From the NCBI RefSeq assembly GCF_900103695.1, contig NZ_FNHF01000008.1:1-64000 (forward strand): a DNA stretch of 64,000 nt, given 5' to 3'. Numbering within the stretch: the first letter of the stretch is position 1; each line of letters opens with the position of its first letter. The translations under genes and the position numbers were made by a program. Below are positions 57,020 to 64,000 of this stretch, piece after piece. This DNA is from Sediminibacillus halophilus (GTDB lineage Bacteria > Bacillota > Bacilli > Bacillales > Amphibacillaceae). The notes beneath the pieces were generated by a model, which worked only from the letters and a program-made list of their open reading frames with translations, was not told the DNA's origin and did not search any database.

Positions 57020-57059
57020 AAAAAGGGTAGTGTGCGAGCACTACCCTTTTCATTTTTTC
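57020..57059 (+). terminator. SASP gene terminator
   Basis: Stem AAAAGGGTAGTG/CACTACCCTTTT followed by CATTTTTT. Confidence 0.92.
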
Positions 57060-57175
57060 TAAAAACGGTTAAAATAATTTACAATTCATTAAACTCCGAC
57101 AACTTCCCTGGAGGCCTGGGGAACTTTTATATTTACTGAGCAACAAAGGAATCATCAGAAAAGGGGAAACGTTTT

Positions 57176-58789
57176 ATGGGAACTATCTGGCAAGGCGGAA
57201 CCATTTATACAATGATAGCTGAGATGGATACTGTGGAAGCCGTTTTTACAGAAGACGGAAAAGTAGTTGATACTGGATCTGTTTCTGATTTAAAAAGAAA
57301 ATATCGTGGAAGAATAGATAAGGTTCAGGATTTACAAGGTAATACCATGTTCCCTGGTTTTACTGACAGCCACTTACATGTTATCGGACATGGCGAAAAG
57401 TTAATTCATTTGGATTTATCTGCAATGAAATCTGTAGAGGAGGTAAAGGATGCCCTTCGCAGTCGTGTGTCCCAGCTCGAGCCTGGAGAATGGTTAATCG
57501 GGGAGGGGTGGAATGAAAACCACTGGAAAGATCCAGTCATCCTTCAAAGGGATGAGCTGGACGAGATCAGTCCCCAAAATCCGATGATGTTGACCCGTAT
57601 TTGCCGGCATGCGTTGCTGGCCAATTCGTTGGCTATGGAGCAAGCGGGCATTAACGACAAGACGGAAAACCCGCAGGGCGGTGTCATTGTTAGAAATAGT
57701 TCCGGAAAGGCAACCGGTTATTTTCTTGATACGGCACAAGAATATATTAAGAATGTCATACCGGAAATGTCCGAAGAGCATCTAACTGCGATTGTTCAAA
57801 CAGCAGTCGATGATTTACACCGTAATGGTCTGGTCGGCGGACATACAGAAGATTTAAATTATTATGGCGGTTTTCTAAAAACATACCATGCATTCACTAA
57901 TGGGATTGACGGAGTCAAACGGAAGTTTCGCGCTCATTTGCTTGTTCACCATGAGGTAATCGACGATATGGTCTCATCTGGATTAGATTACCATAAAGGT
58001 ACAGAATTCATTGAAATCGGTGCGATGAAGATTTTTTCGGATGGAGCACTTGGCGGCAGAACAGCCTGGCTTTCAGAACCATATGACGATGATCCGGAAA
58101 ATGCAGGAATCAATATTCATAGCATGGAGGACCTTGAAGAACTTGTTCAAAAAGCGAGAGGCTATGGCATGCCGGTTGCTGTTCATGCGATTGGGGACAA
58201 GGCAGTCGAAGCAGTTGCCGAAACACTGAGAAAATACCCGCTAAGGAATGGACGGCGGGACAGGATTATTCATGCTCAAATCGTAAATGATCGTCTGCTG
58301 GACTTATTAGCAGAGCTTGATGTGGTGCTTGATATTCAACCGACGTTTGTGGCCTCGGATTTCCCCTGGATTATTGACCGGATAGGAAGCCAGCGGTTGG
58401 CTCATGCATATGCCTGGAAAACCTTCCTGGAGCGTAAGATTCCTTGTGCCGCCGGTTCAGATGCACCGATAGAGAGTATCAATCCGCTGCTTGGTATTGA
58501 AGCTGCTGTTTTAAGAAAGTCGAGTGTCGATGGTGCCAGTTATCAACATGAACAGCGATTGTCCATGTATGAGGCGATCTCGTTATATACTAATGGCAGT
58601 GCCTATGCATCGTGTCATGAGCTCAGTCAGGGAAAAATCGCACCTGGCTATAATGCTGACTTTACCATTTTGGATCAGGATCCTTTTACAATCGATCCTG
58701 AACAGATAACAACACTGCAAGTACAAAAGACGGTAGTCGATGAGACAGTCGTCTACCAAAAAAATCACTGGAAAGCCGAAACCTATTAA
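57176..58789 (+). CDS. ytcJ: YtcJ-type amidohydrolase
   Basis: A 537-residue metal-dependent hydrolase of the amidohydrolase superfamily (amidohydro_3, YtcJ/LAF3 branch). GFTDSHLHVIGHGE near residue 62 is the first metal motif. MKIFSDGALGGRT carries the residue at the carbamylated-Lys or equivalent position. VHAIGDKAVE supplies a later His and AAGSDAPIE the catalytic Asp. The substrate is unknown. GGGGAAAC precedes the ATG. Monocistronic, between the SASP gene and the convergent NAD kinase. Confidence 0.88.
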   Translation: MGTIWQGGTIYTMIAEMDTVEAVFTEDGKVVDTGSVSDLKRKYRGRIDKVQDLQGNTMFPGFTDSHLHVIGHGEKLIHLDLSAMKSVEEVKDALRSRVSQLEPGEWLIGEGWNENHWKDPVILQRDELDEISPQNPMMLTRICRHALLANSLAMEQAGINDKTENPQGGVIVRNSSGKATGYFLDTAQEYIKNVIPEMSEEHLTAIVQTAVDDLHRNGLVGGHTEDLNYYGGFLKTYHAFTNGIDGVKRKFRAHLLVHHEVIDDMVSSGLDYHKGTEFIEIGAMKIFSDGALGGRTAWLSEPYDDDPENAGINIHSMEDLEELVQKARGYGMPVAVHAIGDKAVEAVAETLRKYPLRNGRRDRIIHAQIVNDRLLDLLAELDVVLDIQPTFVASDFPWIIDRIGSQRLAHAYAWKTFLERKIPCAAGSDAPIESINPLLGIEAAVLRKSSVDGASYQHEQRLSMYEAISLYTNGSAYASCHELSQGKIAPGYNADFTILDQDPFTIDPEQITTLQVQKTVVDETVVYQKNHWKAETY

Positions 58790-58835
58790 AAGCACGGACA
58801 AGCAATGGATGCAGAAAGAGCATTAGAAACATTAA

Positions 58836-58875
58836 AGCAGGCTGTCGAGTATTTATTCGACAGCCTGCTAATTTA
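58836..58875. terminator. hairpin between ytcJ and nadK2
   Basis: Perfect 13-bp arms AGCAGGCTGTCGA/TCGACAGCCTGCT with an 8-nt loop between convergent genes; T runs are weak on both sides. Confidence 0.72.
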
Positions 58876-58880
58876 ATGAT

Positions 58881-59681
58881 TTATAAAAAGGTTCTTTTCA
58901 CTCTATCCCAATAAGAATTGTTCTTTAATTTTACCGTTTTGACTTTTTTATCACTTAGTGTGACGGTTAAATCTTGAACGTTACGAACCGAATATGCTTC
59001 ATTGTCAAATCCGATGATAGGATAATCATTGCCATCCTGTACAACTTTCAACGTTAGTTTCCTCGACTTATCCAATATAAAAGAAGATCCTAGCGTCCTG
59101 TATCGGTTGTTGTTCAAAGATGCCAGTTCAGTCACTTGAAAACATGGTGTTTTCGGATCGACGACGGCACCGTTGGTAGATTTATTGTACCCTGTACTGC
59201 CAGTAGGAGTTGCCACGATCAATCCATCTCCGCGGAACGTTTCAAAATGCTGGTCATCGATAAACACATCCATCACTATCGTTTTAATCAATGTTGATCG
59301 GATGCTTGCTTCATTGAGACATAAAAAGTGTGCCTGGTTATTTACCTGTACATCGATGACCGGGAAGCGGCGAACCTCCAGTTCCTCATGAAGAATTGAA
59401 TTGACCATTTCATCATAGTTATCGAGGTTAAAGTCACAATACAACCCTGCTTCATTAGACTTGGCAATTCCTGTATATAAACAATCCTGACGAAAACCTG
59501 TTTTTCTTACGGCCTGTAAAAAGGCACCGTCTCCTCCTACACTGATGATAATATTTGCATCGTCTGAGTTGTCTACAATATTAAATCCATTCTCTTCCGC
59601 AAGCTTGAATAAAGGCTGCAAATTTTTTTCAAGTTTCTCTTCTTTTGGGTAGTAGAAATAAAGGTTACGGCGATTGTCCAT
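58881..59681 (-). CDS. nadK2: NAD kinase (second type, PpnKB/YtdI)
   Basis: A 266-residue enzyme that phosphorylates NAD to NADP with ATP or polyphosphate. SVGGDGAFLQA near residues 47-57 contains the catalytic GGDG. The substrate motif GLIVATPTGSTGYNKS near 151-166 is also intact. The N-terminal start MDNRRNLYFYYP and the lack of a long C-terminal extension fit the second NAD kinase of Bacillus, YtdI. AGGAGG precedes the ATG on the minus strand. It is divergent from ytfI. Confidence 0.9.
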   Translation of the reverse strand: MDNRRNLYFYYPKEEKLEKNLQPLFKLAEENGFNIVDNSDDANIIISVGGDGAFLQAVRKTGFRQDCLYTGIAKSNEAGLYCDFNLDNYDEMVNSILHEELEVRRFPVIDVQVNNQAHFLCLNEASIRSTLIKTIVMDVFIDDQHFETFRGDGLIVATPTGSTGYNKSTNGAVVDPKTPCFQVTELASLNNNRYRTLGSSFILDKSRKLTLKVVQDGNDYPIIGFDNEAYSVRNVQDLTVTLSDKKVKTVKLKNNSYWDRVKRTFL

Positions 59682-59875
59682 TATGCTTCCTCCTGTCTGA
59701 CTGTAAAGTTATCGTTAGCTGTTTTCCAATTTCACAGAAATATCCAACTCTGTGAGTAAACGCTTTATAACTATGTTATCATTCTTTTTTTCATAAGCCC
59801 AGCAGGAACATAGTGAGCAAATCTTGTTTAATCCATTGTCATTTTGAAAATACTGGTGACAATGGAGGTGTTTGT

Positions 59876-60505
59876 ATGGGTTGGCTTCTATTCGGAGGTA
59901 TCATTCTGTTTCTTATCTTGTTAATTATTATCCTTCTGTTATGGCTAAGAGTTTACTTGATATTCGATTATCAATACGAAAACGGTTCTGACCATATCCA
60001 AATCCAGGTGGAAATATTGGGTTTTCGTGTTTTTCATAAAGAACTTTCCCTGTTTTCGGAAGGGGAGAACCAGTATCATTCGGCAGGGATTTCGGCAAGG
60101 GAAGAAGGCGAGCCATTGGAGCAGAAATGGCAGGATTGGAAGCGTCATTTGAAGGCATACCGGTCCATTCTGCCTCTGCTTTTCGAATTCATTTCGGAAA
60201 TTTCGGTCCATCAGTTGTCTTGGAAAACAAAGCTGGGCTTGGCGGATGCAAGAGCTACAGGGATAGCAGCCGGTACTGGGTGGGGAATTAAGTATAGTCT
60301 GGTTGCTTGGCTGCATTCTCGCGTCAAACGAATGCCTAGGGAGGAAATCGATATCCAGCCATTGTTTCAACATGAATATCTTTATACAAAAGCGGAATGT
60401 ATCTTTTCCTTCCGTTTAGGTAAAGCTATACGCATCATTCGACATATTATGAAACAGTTCTCAACTAAAACGTTGAAGACTGCGAACGAACCAGTAAATA
60501 CTTAA
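59876..60505 (+). CDS. ytfI: DUF2953 membrane-anchored protein YtfI
   Basis: A 209-residue protein with an N-terminal membrane helix (LLFGGIILFLILLIIILLLWLRVYL, residues 3-28) followed by the DUF2953 domain (HQLSWKTKLGLADARATGIAAG ... WLHSRV). ATG 59876 lies behind GGAGGTG; the frame extends to 59813 without support. It forms an operon with gerW, 15 nt downstream, as in B. subtilis, where the pair is expressed during sporulation in the forespore. Molecular function unknown; a part in spore germination with GerW is inferred from pairing. Confidence 0.85.
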   Translation: MGWLLFGGIILFLILLIIILLLWLRVYLIFDYQYENGSDHIQIQVEILGFRVFHKELSLFSEGENQYHSAGISAREEGEPLEQKWQDWKRHLKAYRSILPLLFEFISEISVHQLSWKTKLGLADARATGIAAGTGWGIKYSLVAWLHSRVKRMPREEIDIQPLFQHEYLYTKAECIFSFRLGKAIRIIRHIMKQFSTKTLKTANEPVNT

Positions 60506-60520
60506 GGAGGCCGATAATAA

Positions 60521-61063
60521 ATGAGTGAACATCCAATTGAAGGTTTAATGACTACTGCTATGGAGAATCTGAAAGATATGGTCGATGTCAATACGATTAT
60601 TGGAGATCCGGTAGAATCTCCTGATGGCAGCATGATCATTACCGTTTCCCGCGTTGGATTTGGCTTTGCAGCAGGAGGATCAGAATTCAAGGGTCAGTCG
60701 GGTGGAGGAGACAGCTCCGATTCTGAGGGCGGCAGTGGGATGCCGTTTGGTGGAGGAAGTGGTGGAGGTGTATCGATCACACCGATAGCGTTTTTGATTG
60801 TCAATGAAAAGGGTGTGCAAATGATCCATCTCGATCAAAGTACCCATCTTTATGAGAAGTTATTGGATTTCGCACCGCAAGCAATGGATAAAATTCAGGA
60901 AATGCTGAAAGGTTCCCTGGGAAAACTGGAAAAGGGCAGCGGGAAAGAGGAGAAAGAAAAGGGCGAGAAAGCGGGAAAAGATAAGAAGGACAAAAAAGGG
61001 AAAGACAAGAAAAACAAAGAGGAAAGCGATGACGAGGACTCGGAGGAAAGTGAAGACGAGTGA
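60521..61063 (+). CDS. gerW: sporulation protein GerW (YtfJ)
   Basis: A 180-residue protein of the YtfJ/GerW family, needed in B. subtilis for germination through the GerA receptor. The conserved part is HPIEGLMTTAMENLKDMVDV, then GDPV and the Gly-rich GFGFAAGGSEF, and ITPIAFLIVNEKG. A Ser/Gly-rich loop lies at about 62-85. The last 50 residues are an alternating Lys/Gly/Glu run ending in an Asp/Glu/Ser stretch, longer than I expect for the family. AAGGAGG precedes the ATG. In an operon with ytfI. Confidence 0.9.
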   Translation: MSEHPIEGLMTTAMENLKDMVDVNTIIGDPVESPDGSMIITVSRVGFGFAAGGSEFKGQSGGGDSSDSEGGSGMPFGGGSGGGVSITPIAFLIVNEKGVQMIHLDQSTHLYEKLLDFAPQAMDKIQEMLKGSLGKLEKGSGKEEKEKGEKAGKDKKDKKGKDKKNKEESDDEDSEESEDE

Positions 61064-61150
61064 TAACAGGGTAGCTCGGCCTTTATGTTAGACATTCTTT
61101 TTCAATGCCTTCATAATAAGAAGCGACAATAAATGATGGAGGCTGATAGA

Positions 61151-61651
61151 ATGGCGAATGTAACCTTTAAAGGTACCCCGATGACGCTTATAGGGGACGA
61201 AGTGAAAGTTGGCGACGCAGCACCCGATTTTAAAGTGCTTGATAACGATTTGAATGAAGTCCGTTTATCTGATTACAGCGGCCAAGTGCGTTTGATCAGT
61301 GTCGTTCCCTCTGTCGACACAGGAGTATGTGCTGAGCAGACCCAACGCTTTAACGATGCAGCGGAAAAGCTGAGCAATGTTAAAGTGTTGACTGTCAGCA
61401 TGGATTTACCGTTTGCGCAAAAACGTTGGATACAAGCGAATGATATCCAGCACATCGACATCTTTTCCGATCATAAAGATGCAGACTTTGCCCAACAATA
61501 TGGGGTGTTGATGGAAGAACTGCGCCTATTGGCACGTTCTGTTTTTGTCATCGATTCTGAAGGCAAGGTAACGTACACAGAATACGTAAGCGAAGGAACC
61601 AACCATCCTGATTATGAAAAAGCCCTTGCTGCGGTAAAAGAGACGAAATAA
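61151..61651 (+). CDS. tpx: thiol peroxidase Tpx, resolving cysteine absent
   Basis: A 166-residue atypical peroxiredoxin of the Tpx family, cytoplasmic, which reduces peroxides. The peroxidatic Cys is in PSVDTGVCAEQTQRF near residue 60, and ELRLLARSVFV and EYVSEGTNHPDYEKA are conserved. In B. subtilis and E. coli Tpx the resolving Cys follows DLPFAQxRW or DLPFAQSRF; here the codon is ATA (DLPFAQKRWIQAND) and the protein has only one Cys overall. It should therefore work as a 1-Cys enzyme or be impaired. ATG 61151 lies behind GGAGG; codons from 61133 are not conserved. Confidence 0.93.
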   Translation: MANVTFKGTPMTLIGDEVKVGDAAPDFKVLDNDLNEVRLSDYSGQVRLISVVPSVDTGVCAEQTQRFNDAAEKLSNVKVLTVSMDLPFAQKRWIQANDIQHIDIFSDHKDADFAQQYGVLMEELRLLARSVFVIDSEGKVTYTEYVSEGTNHPDYEKALAAVKETK

Positions 61652-61677
61652 TTTTTTGCTAATGTGATTCAGGACTT

Positions 61678-61766
61678 GCCCCGAGTGTCTTGTCCGCCGA
61701 TGCTCCGTATGAGGAACTTTGTGTTCTTTGTGTGGAATCGGCCGACCAGGCATTCGGGGCTTTTTG
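61678..61766 (+). terminator. long structured terminator after tpx
   Basis: Outer stem GCCCCGAGTG/CATTCGGGGC followed by TTTTT. Within the 63-nt interior, GCCGAT/ATCGGC and further short helices can form, giving a branched structure much larger than a usual terminator. Confidence 0.7.
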
Positions 61767-61876
61767 CGGCTTTCCGAATGGCTAAGGAAAGGGGTACATA
61801 AACATATATTTTCTCTGAATAGTTGGGTTTTGTTAAAATAATAGGTTAACGAGTGTAAACGAATGGGGGAAGCAAA

Positions 61877-62863
61877 ATGGAACACAATAATGTGGAAACA
61901 ATATATACCTTTTTGGATGAAACTACTGAGCAAGTTGGACGCCAGACGGAACAACCGTATTTAGACAGTCTGGCCTTTGTGCTGGAATACTTTTTTGCCG
62001 GTGAAACGACAGAGGATCTCAACGAATTTGCGCTGCAACATTTACGTAAAAAAGCCAACGAGTTTGTAATCAGTTCTTTTGACCGGGAGGAGATTAGAAA
62101 ATCAATCCAATTGGCAACGTTGAAAGGGATGCATGGTGCAACACAGCAGCAACATTTAATTACTCCTGACACCGTTGCGATGTTCGCAGGATATTTGGCA
62201 AATAAATTAATGAAAGGCAGGGAACAAATACGTTTATTTGACCCTGCTTGTGGAACAGGAAACTTGTTGACCGCCGTTCATAATCAGCTGCCGCAACAAA
62301 CGGCGCCATTCGGAAGTGAAGTCGATGTCACATTAATTAGAATTGCTTTGATGAGTGCCAATTTCCAACAAATCGACATGGAACTGTTTCATCAGGACAG
62401 TCTTCGGCCGTTTTTAATGGAGCCTGCAGACTTGATAGTTTCCGATTTACCGGTGGGCTACTATCCGGATGATATCGTTGCCAACGATTTTGAACTTAAG
62501 GCGGATGAAGGGCATTCTTATGCTCATCACTTATTGATCGAGCAAAGCATCAAGTATACAAAGGAAGGCGGTTATCTGGTTTTAATCATCCCGAACTTTT
62601 TGTTTGATAGTGATCAGGCATCGAAATTGAACGCTTTCCTGCAAAAAAATGCTCATATATTCGGTATTGTCCAATTGCCGGAATCCATATTCAAGTCAGA
62701 ACAAAATGCGAAAAGCATCTTTTTGCTTCAAAAAAAGGGGCAGAACACCAAGGCTCCAAAAGAGGCATTAATGGCAAAGCTGCCATCGTTTAAAAATGTC
62801 CAGGCTATGAACGACATCCTCGTGAAAATAAATCAATGGTTCAAACAAGAAGGCATTTCTTGA
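61877..62863 (+). CDS. ytxK: class I SAM-dependent methyltransferase YtxK
   Basis: A 328-residue N6-adenine-methylase-like protein without a target recognition domain. The SAM-binding motif DPACGTGNLL lies near residues 117-126. The place of the catalytic NPPY-type motif reads SDLPVGYYP near 190-198, where the usual Asn/Asp-Pro-Pro-Tyr is altered. Whether it methylates DNA is doubtful; the substrate is unknown. GGGGGAAG precedes the ATG. It lies upstream of ackA as in B. subtilis. Confidence 0.88.
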   Translation: MEHNNVETIYTFLDETTEQVGRQTEQPYLDSLAFVLEYFFAGETTEDLNEFALQHLRKKANEFVISSFDREEIRKSIQLATLKGMHGATQQQHLITPDTVAMFAGYLANKLMKGREQIRLFDPACGTGNLLTAVHNQLPQQTAPFGSEVDVTLIRIALMSANFQQIDMELFHQDSLRPFLMEPADLIVSDLPVGYYPDDIVANDFELKADEGHSYAHHLLIEQSIKYTKEGGYLVLIIPNFLFDSDQASKLNAFLQKNAHIFGIVQLPESIFKSEQNAKSIFLLQKKGQNTKAPKEALMAKLPSFKNVQAMNDILVKINQWFKQEGIS

Positions 62864-62903
62864 AAAACTGCCGAAAAATAGTTTGAAAATAAAGATTTTG
62901 ACA

Positions 62904-62917
62904 GGCAAGCGTTATCA
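62904..62917 (+). promoter_or_regulatory. cre-like CcpA site upstream of ackA
   Basis: GGCAAGCGTTATCA matches the cre consensus (TGWAANCGNTNNCA) except for its first bases. It lies about 90 bp before ackA, the arrangement known for CcpA activation of ackA in B. subtilis. Confidence 0.65.
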
Positions 62918-63006
62918 TTAAAACCTTGATATTGCAAACTTGATAAAGCGGTGTTTAAATGAGTAAGGGAGTATATAAGGACGTTTGAATGAAAGGATTG
63001 AATATA

Positions 63007-64000
63007 GTGAGCAAAACATTAGCGATAAATGCAGGAAGTTCCTCTCTGAAGTTTCAATTGATCGAGATGCCAGAAGAAACAGTGATTGCGAAAGGCCTGG
63101 TCGAACGGATCGGCATCGAAAACTCTGTTTTCACGATTGAGGCAGCAGGAGAGAAGGACGAGACAACCACGGATATTCCCAATCATGAACAGGCAGTCAA
63201 AATGCTGTTGGACAAGCTGACTGCATCCGGGGTTATTCAATCCCTGGATGAAATCGAGGGTGTCGGTCACCGTGTGGTACATGGTGGCGAGCGTTTCAGT
63301 GATTCGGTAAAAATTACTGACGAGGTAATCAGAGAAATTGAAGAGGTTTCGGACCTTGCACCGTTGCACAACCCGGCAAACCTTACGGGAATCCGTGCAT
63401 TCCGTGAAATTCTTCCGGATGTACCAGCCGTTGCTGTATTCGATACAGCTTTTCACCAGACGATGCCGGAGCAATCTTATTTATACAGTCTTCCATATGA
63501 ATATTACGAAAAGTATGGCATTAGGAAATACGGTTTCCATGGTACTTCTCACAAATATGTGTCTCAGCGTGCTGCTGAACTGCTTGGATTACCGCTTGAG
63601 CAGTTGCGGCTAATTTCCTGCCACTTGGGTAATGGAGCAAGTATCGCTGCCATTGAGAATGGGAAATCAATAGATACTTCAATGGGCTTCACTCCTTTAG
63701 CAGGTGTGACAATGGGTACCAGGTCTGGAAACATTGACCCAGCTTTGATCCCTTATATCATGGATAAAACTGGAAAGACAGCCAGTGAAGTTATGACGGT
63801 TCTGAACAAAGAAAGCGGAATGCTTGCATTATCTGGCTTTTCCAGTGATTTACGGGACATTACGGAGCGGGCTAACGATAAAGATGAGCGTGCCGAACTA
63901 GCTCTTGAAGTATTCGCAGAAAGGATCCACAAATACTTGGGTTCTTATGCTGCTAGAATGCATGGCGTGGATGCGATTATCTTCACTGCTGGCGTAGGAG
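63007..64000 (+). CDS. ackA: acetate kinase, 3' end beyond window
   Basis: The first 331 codons of acetate kinase, which converts acetyl phosphate plus ADP to acetate plus ATP in overflow metabolism. Family motifs are [14 protein letters not shown] at the N-terminus, [32 protein letters not shown] and [13 protein letters not shown] 63007 lies 9 nt after AAAGGA; an in-frame ATG at 62989 has no binding site. The frame is open to the right edge, so the gene is cut by the window and not broken. An upstream cre-like site and the ccpA gene in the window suggest glucose activation. Confidence 0.96.
   Translation, partial: MSKTLAINAGSSSLKFQLIEMPEETVIAKGLVERIGIENSVFTIEAAGEKDETTTDIPNHEQAVKMLLDKLTASGVIQSLDEIEGVGHRVVHGGERFSDSVKITDEVIREIEEVSDLAPLHNPANLTGIRAFREILPDVPAVAVFDTAFHQTMPEQSYLYSLPYEYYEKYGIRKYGFHGTSHKYVSQRAAELLGLPLEQLRLISCHLGNGASIAAIENGKSIDTSMGFTPLAGVTMGTRSGNIDPALIPYIMDKTGKTASEVMTVLNKESGMLALSGFSSDLRDITERANDKDERAELALEVFAERIHKYLGSYAARMHGVDAIIFTAGVG

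Noticed and set aside
59749-59770. Possible cre site (TGAGTAAACGCTTTATAA) before ytfI
   Set aside because: Key end positions of the consensus do not match in either alignment, and a sporulation gene pair is not an expected CcpA target.
1-64000. CRISPR array, prophage, toxin-antitoxin or defence island
   Set aside because: No regularly spaced repeats, phage structural genes or defence gene families were seen; nearly all genes belong to the conserved Bacillus backbone.

Overview
The window is chromosomal DNA of a spore-forming, motile, low-to-mid GC Firmicute of the family Bacillaceae. The evidence is gene order and protein identity: from about 2.2 kb to the right edge most genes follow the Bacillus subtilis order murJ(ytgP)-ytzG-ytzE ... 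ytlP-ytlQ-ytlR-ytmP-ytzH-trmB-ytnP-ytzB-ytoP-ytoQ-ytpP-ytpQ-ytpR-sftA-murC-ytxG-ytxH-aroA-ccpA-motP-motS-acuC-acuB-acuA-tyrS-rpsD-dgcP-ytsP-refZ-ezrA-nifZ-thiI-ssp-ytcJ-nadK2-ytfI-gerW-tpx-ytxK-ackA. A sodium-type MotPS stator and strongly acidic tails on several cell-surface or envelope proteins suggest a halotolerant or alkaliphilic genus; this is inference and no species is named.

Layout. 0-0.9 kb: end of an rRNA operon (5S rRNA and terminator), a broken ISL3-type transposase and a GC-rich repeat. 0.9-8 kb: HI0933-like flavoprotein, lipid II flippase, pseudouridine synthase, small DeoR regulator, K+ channel, MFS transporter. 7.5-16 kb: the ytl/ytm/ytn/yto housekeeping cluster, including RNA cyclic phosphodiesterase, lipid kinase, TrmB, lactonase-like and M42 peptidase genes. 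16-18 kb: an AT-rich insertion carrying an MFS transporter behind a T-box riboswitch. 18-31 kb: YtoQ, a lipoprotein, a chemoreceptor, a lone PTS EIIC, YtpPQR, SftA, nicotinate phosphoribosyltransferase and MurC. 31-41 kb: the sigma-B type ytxGH pair, a large actin-like protein, AroA(G), CcpA, MotPS and AcuABC. 41.7-50.5 kb: class A PBP, T-box-controlled tyrS, rpsD with its leader, diguanylate cyclase and free methionine sulfoxide reductase. 50.5-64 kb: RefZ, EzrA, NifZ-ThiI, a SASP, amidohydrolase, NAD kinase, YtfI-GerW, Tpx, YtxK and the first 331 codons of ackA.

Functional themes are cell wall and division (MurJ, MurC, PBP, EzrA, RefZ, SftA, actin-like protein), tRNA and translation (TrmB, TyrS, S4, YtpR, NifZ-ThiI, ThpR), carbon overflow control (CcpA, AcuABC, AckA with an upstream cre-like site), sporulation (SASP, GerW) and motility (MotPS, MCP).

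Most of the window is ordinary conserved backbone. The points most worth a second look are the T-box-controlled MFS insertion, a thiol peroxidase that lacks the resolving cysteine, an actin-like ATPase fused to repeated beta-grasp-like modules, and a compound intergenic repeat present as inverted copies about 17.5 kb apart. I found no CRISPR array, prophage, tRNA gene or intact insertion sequence.
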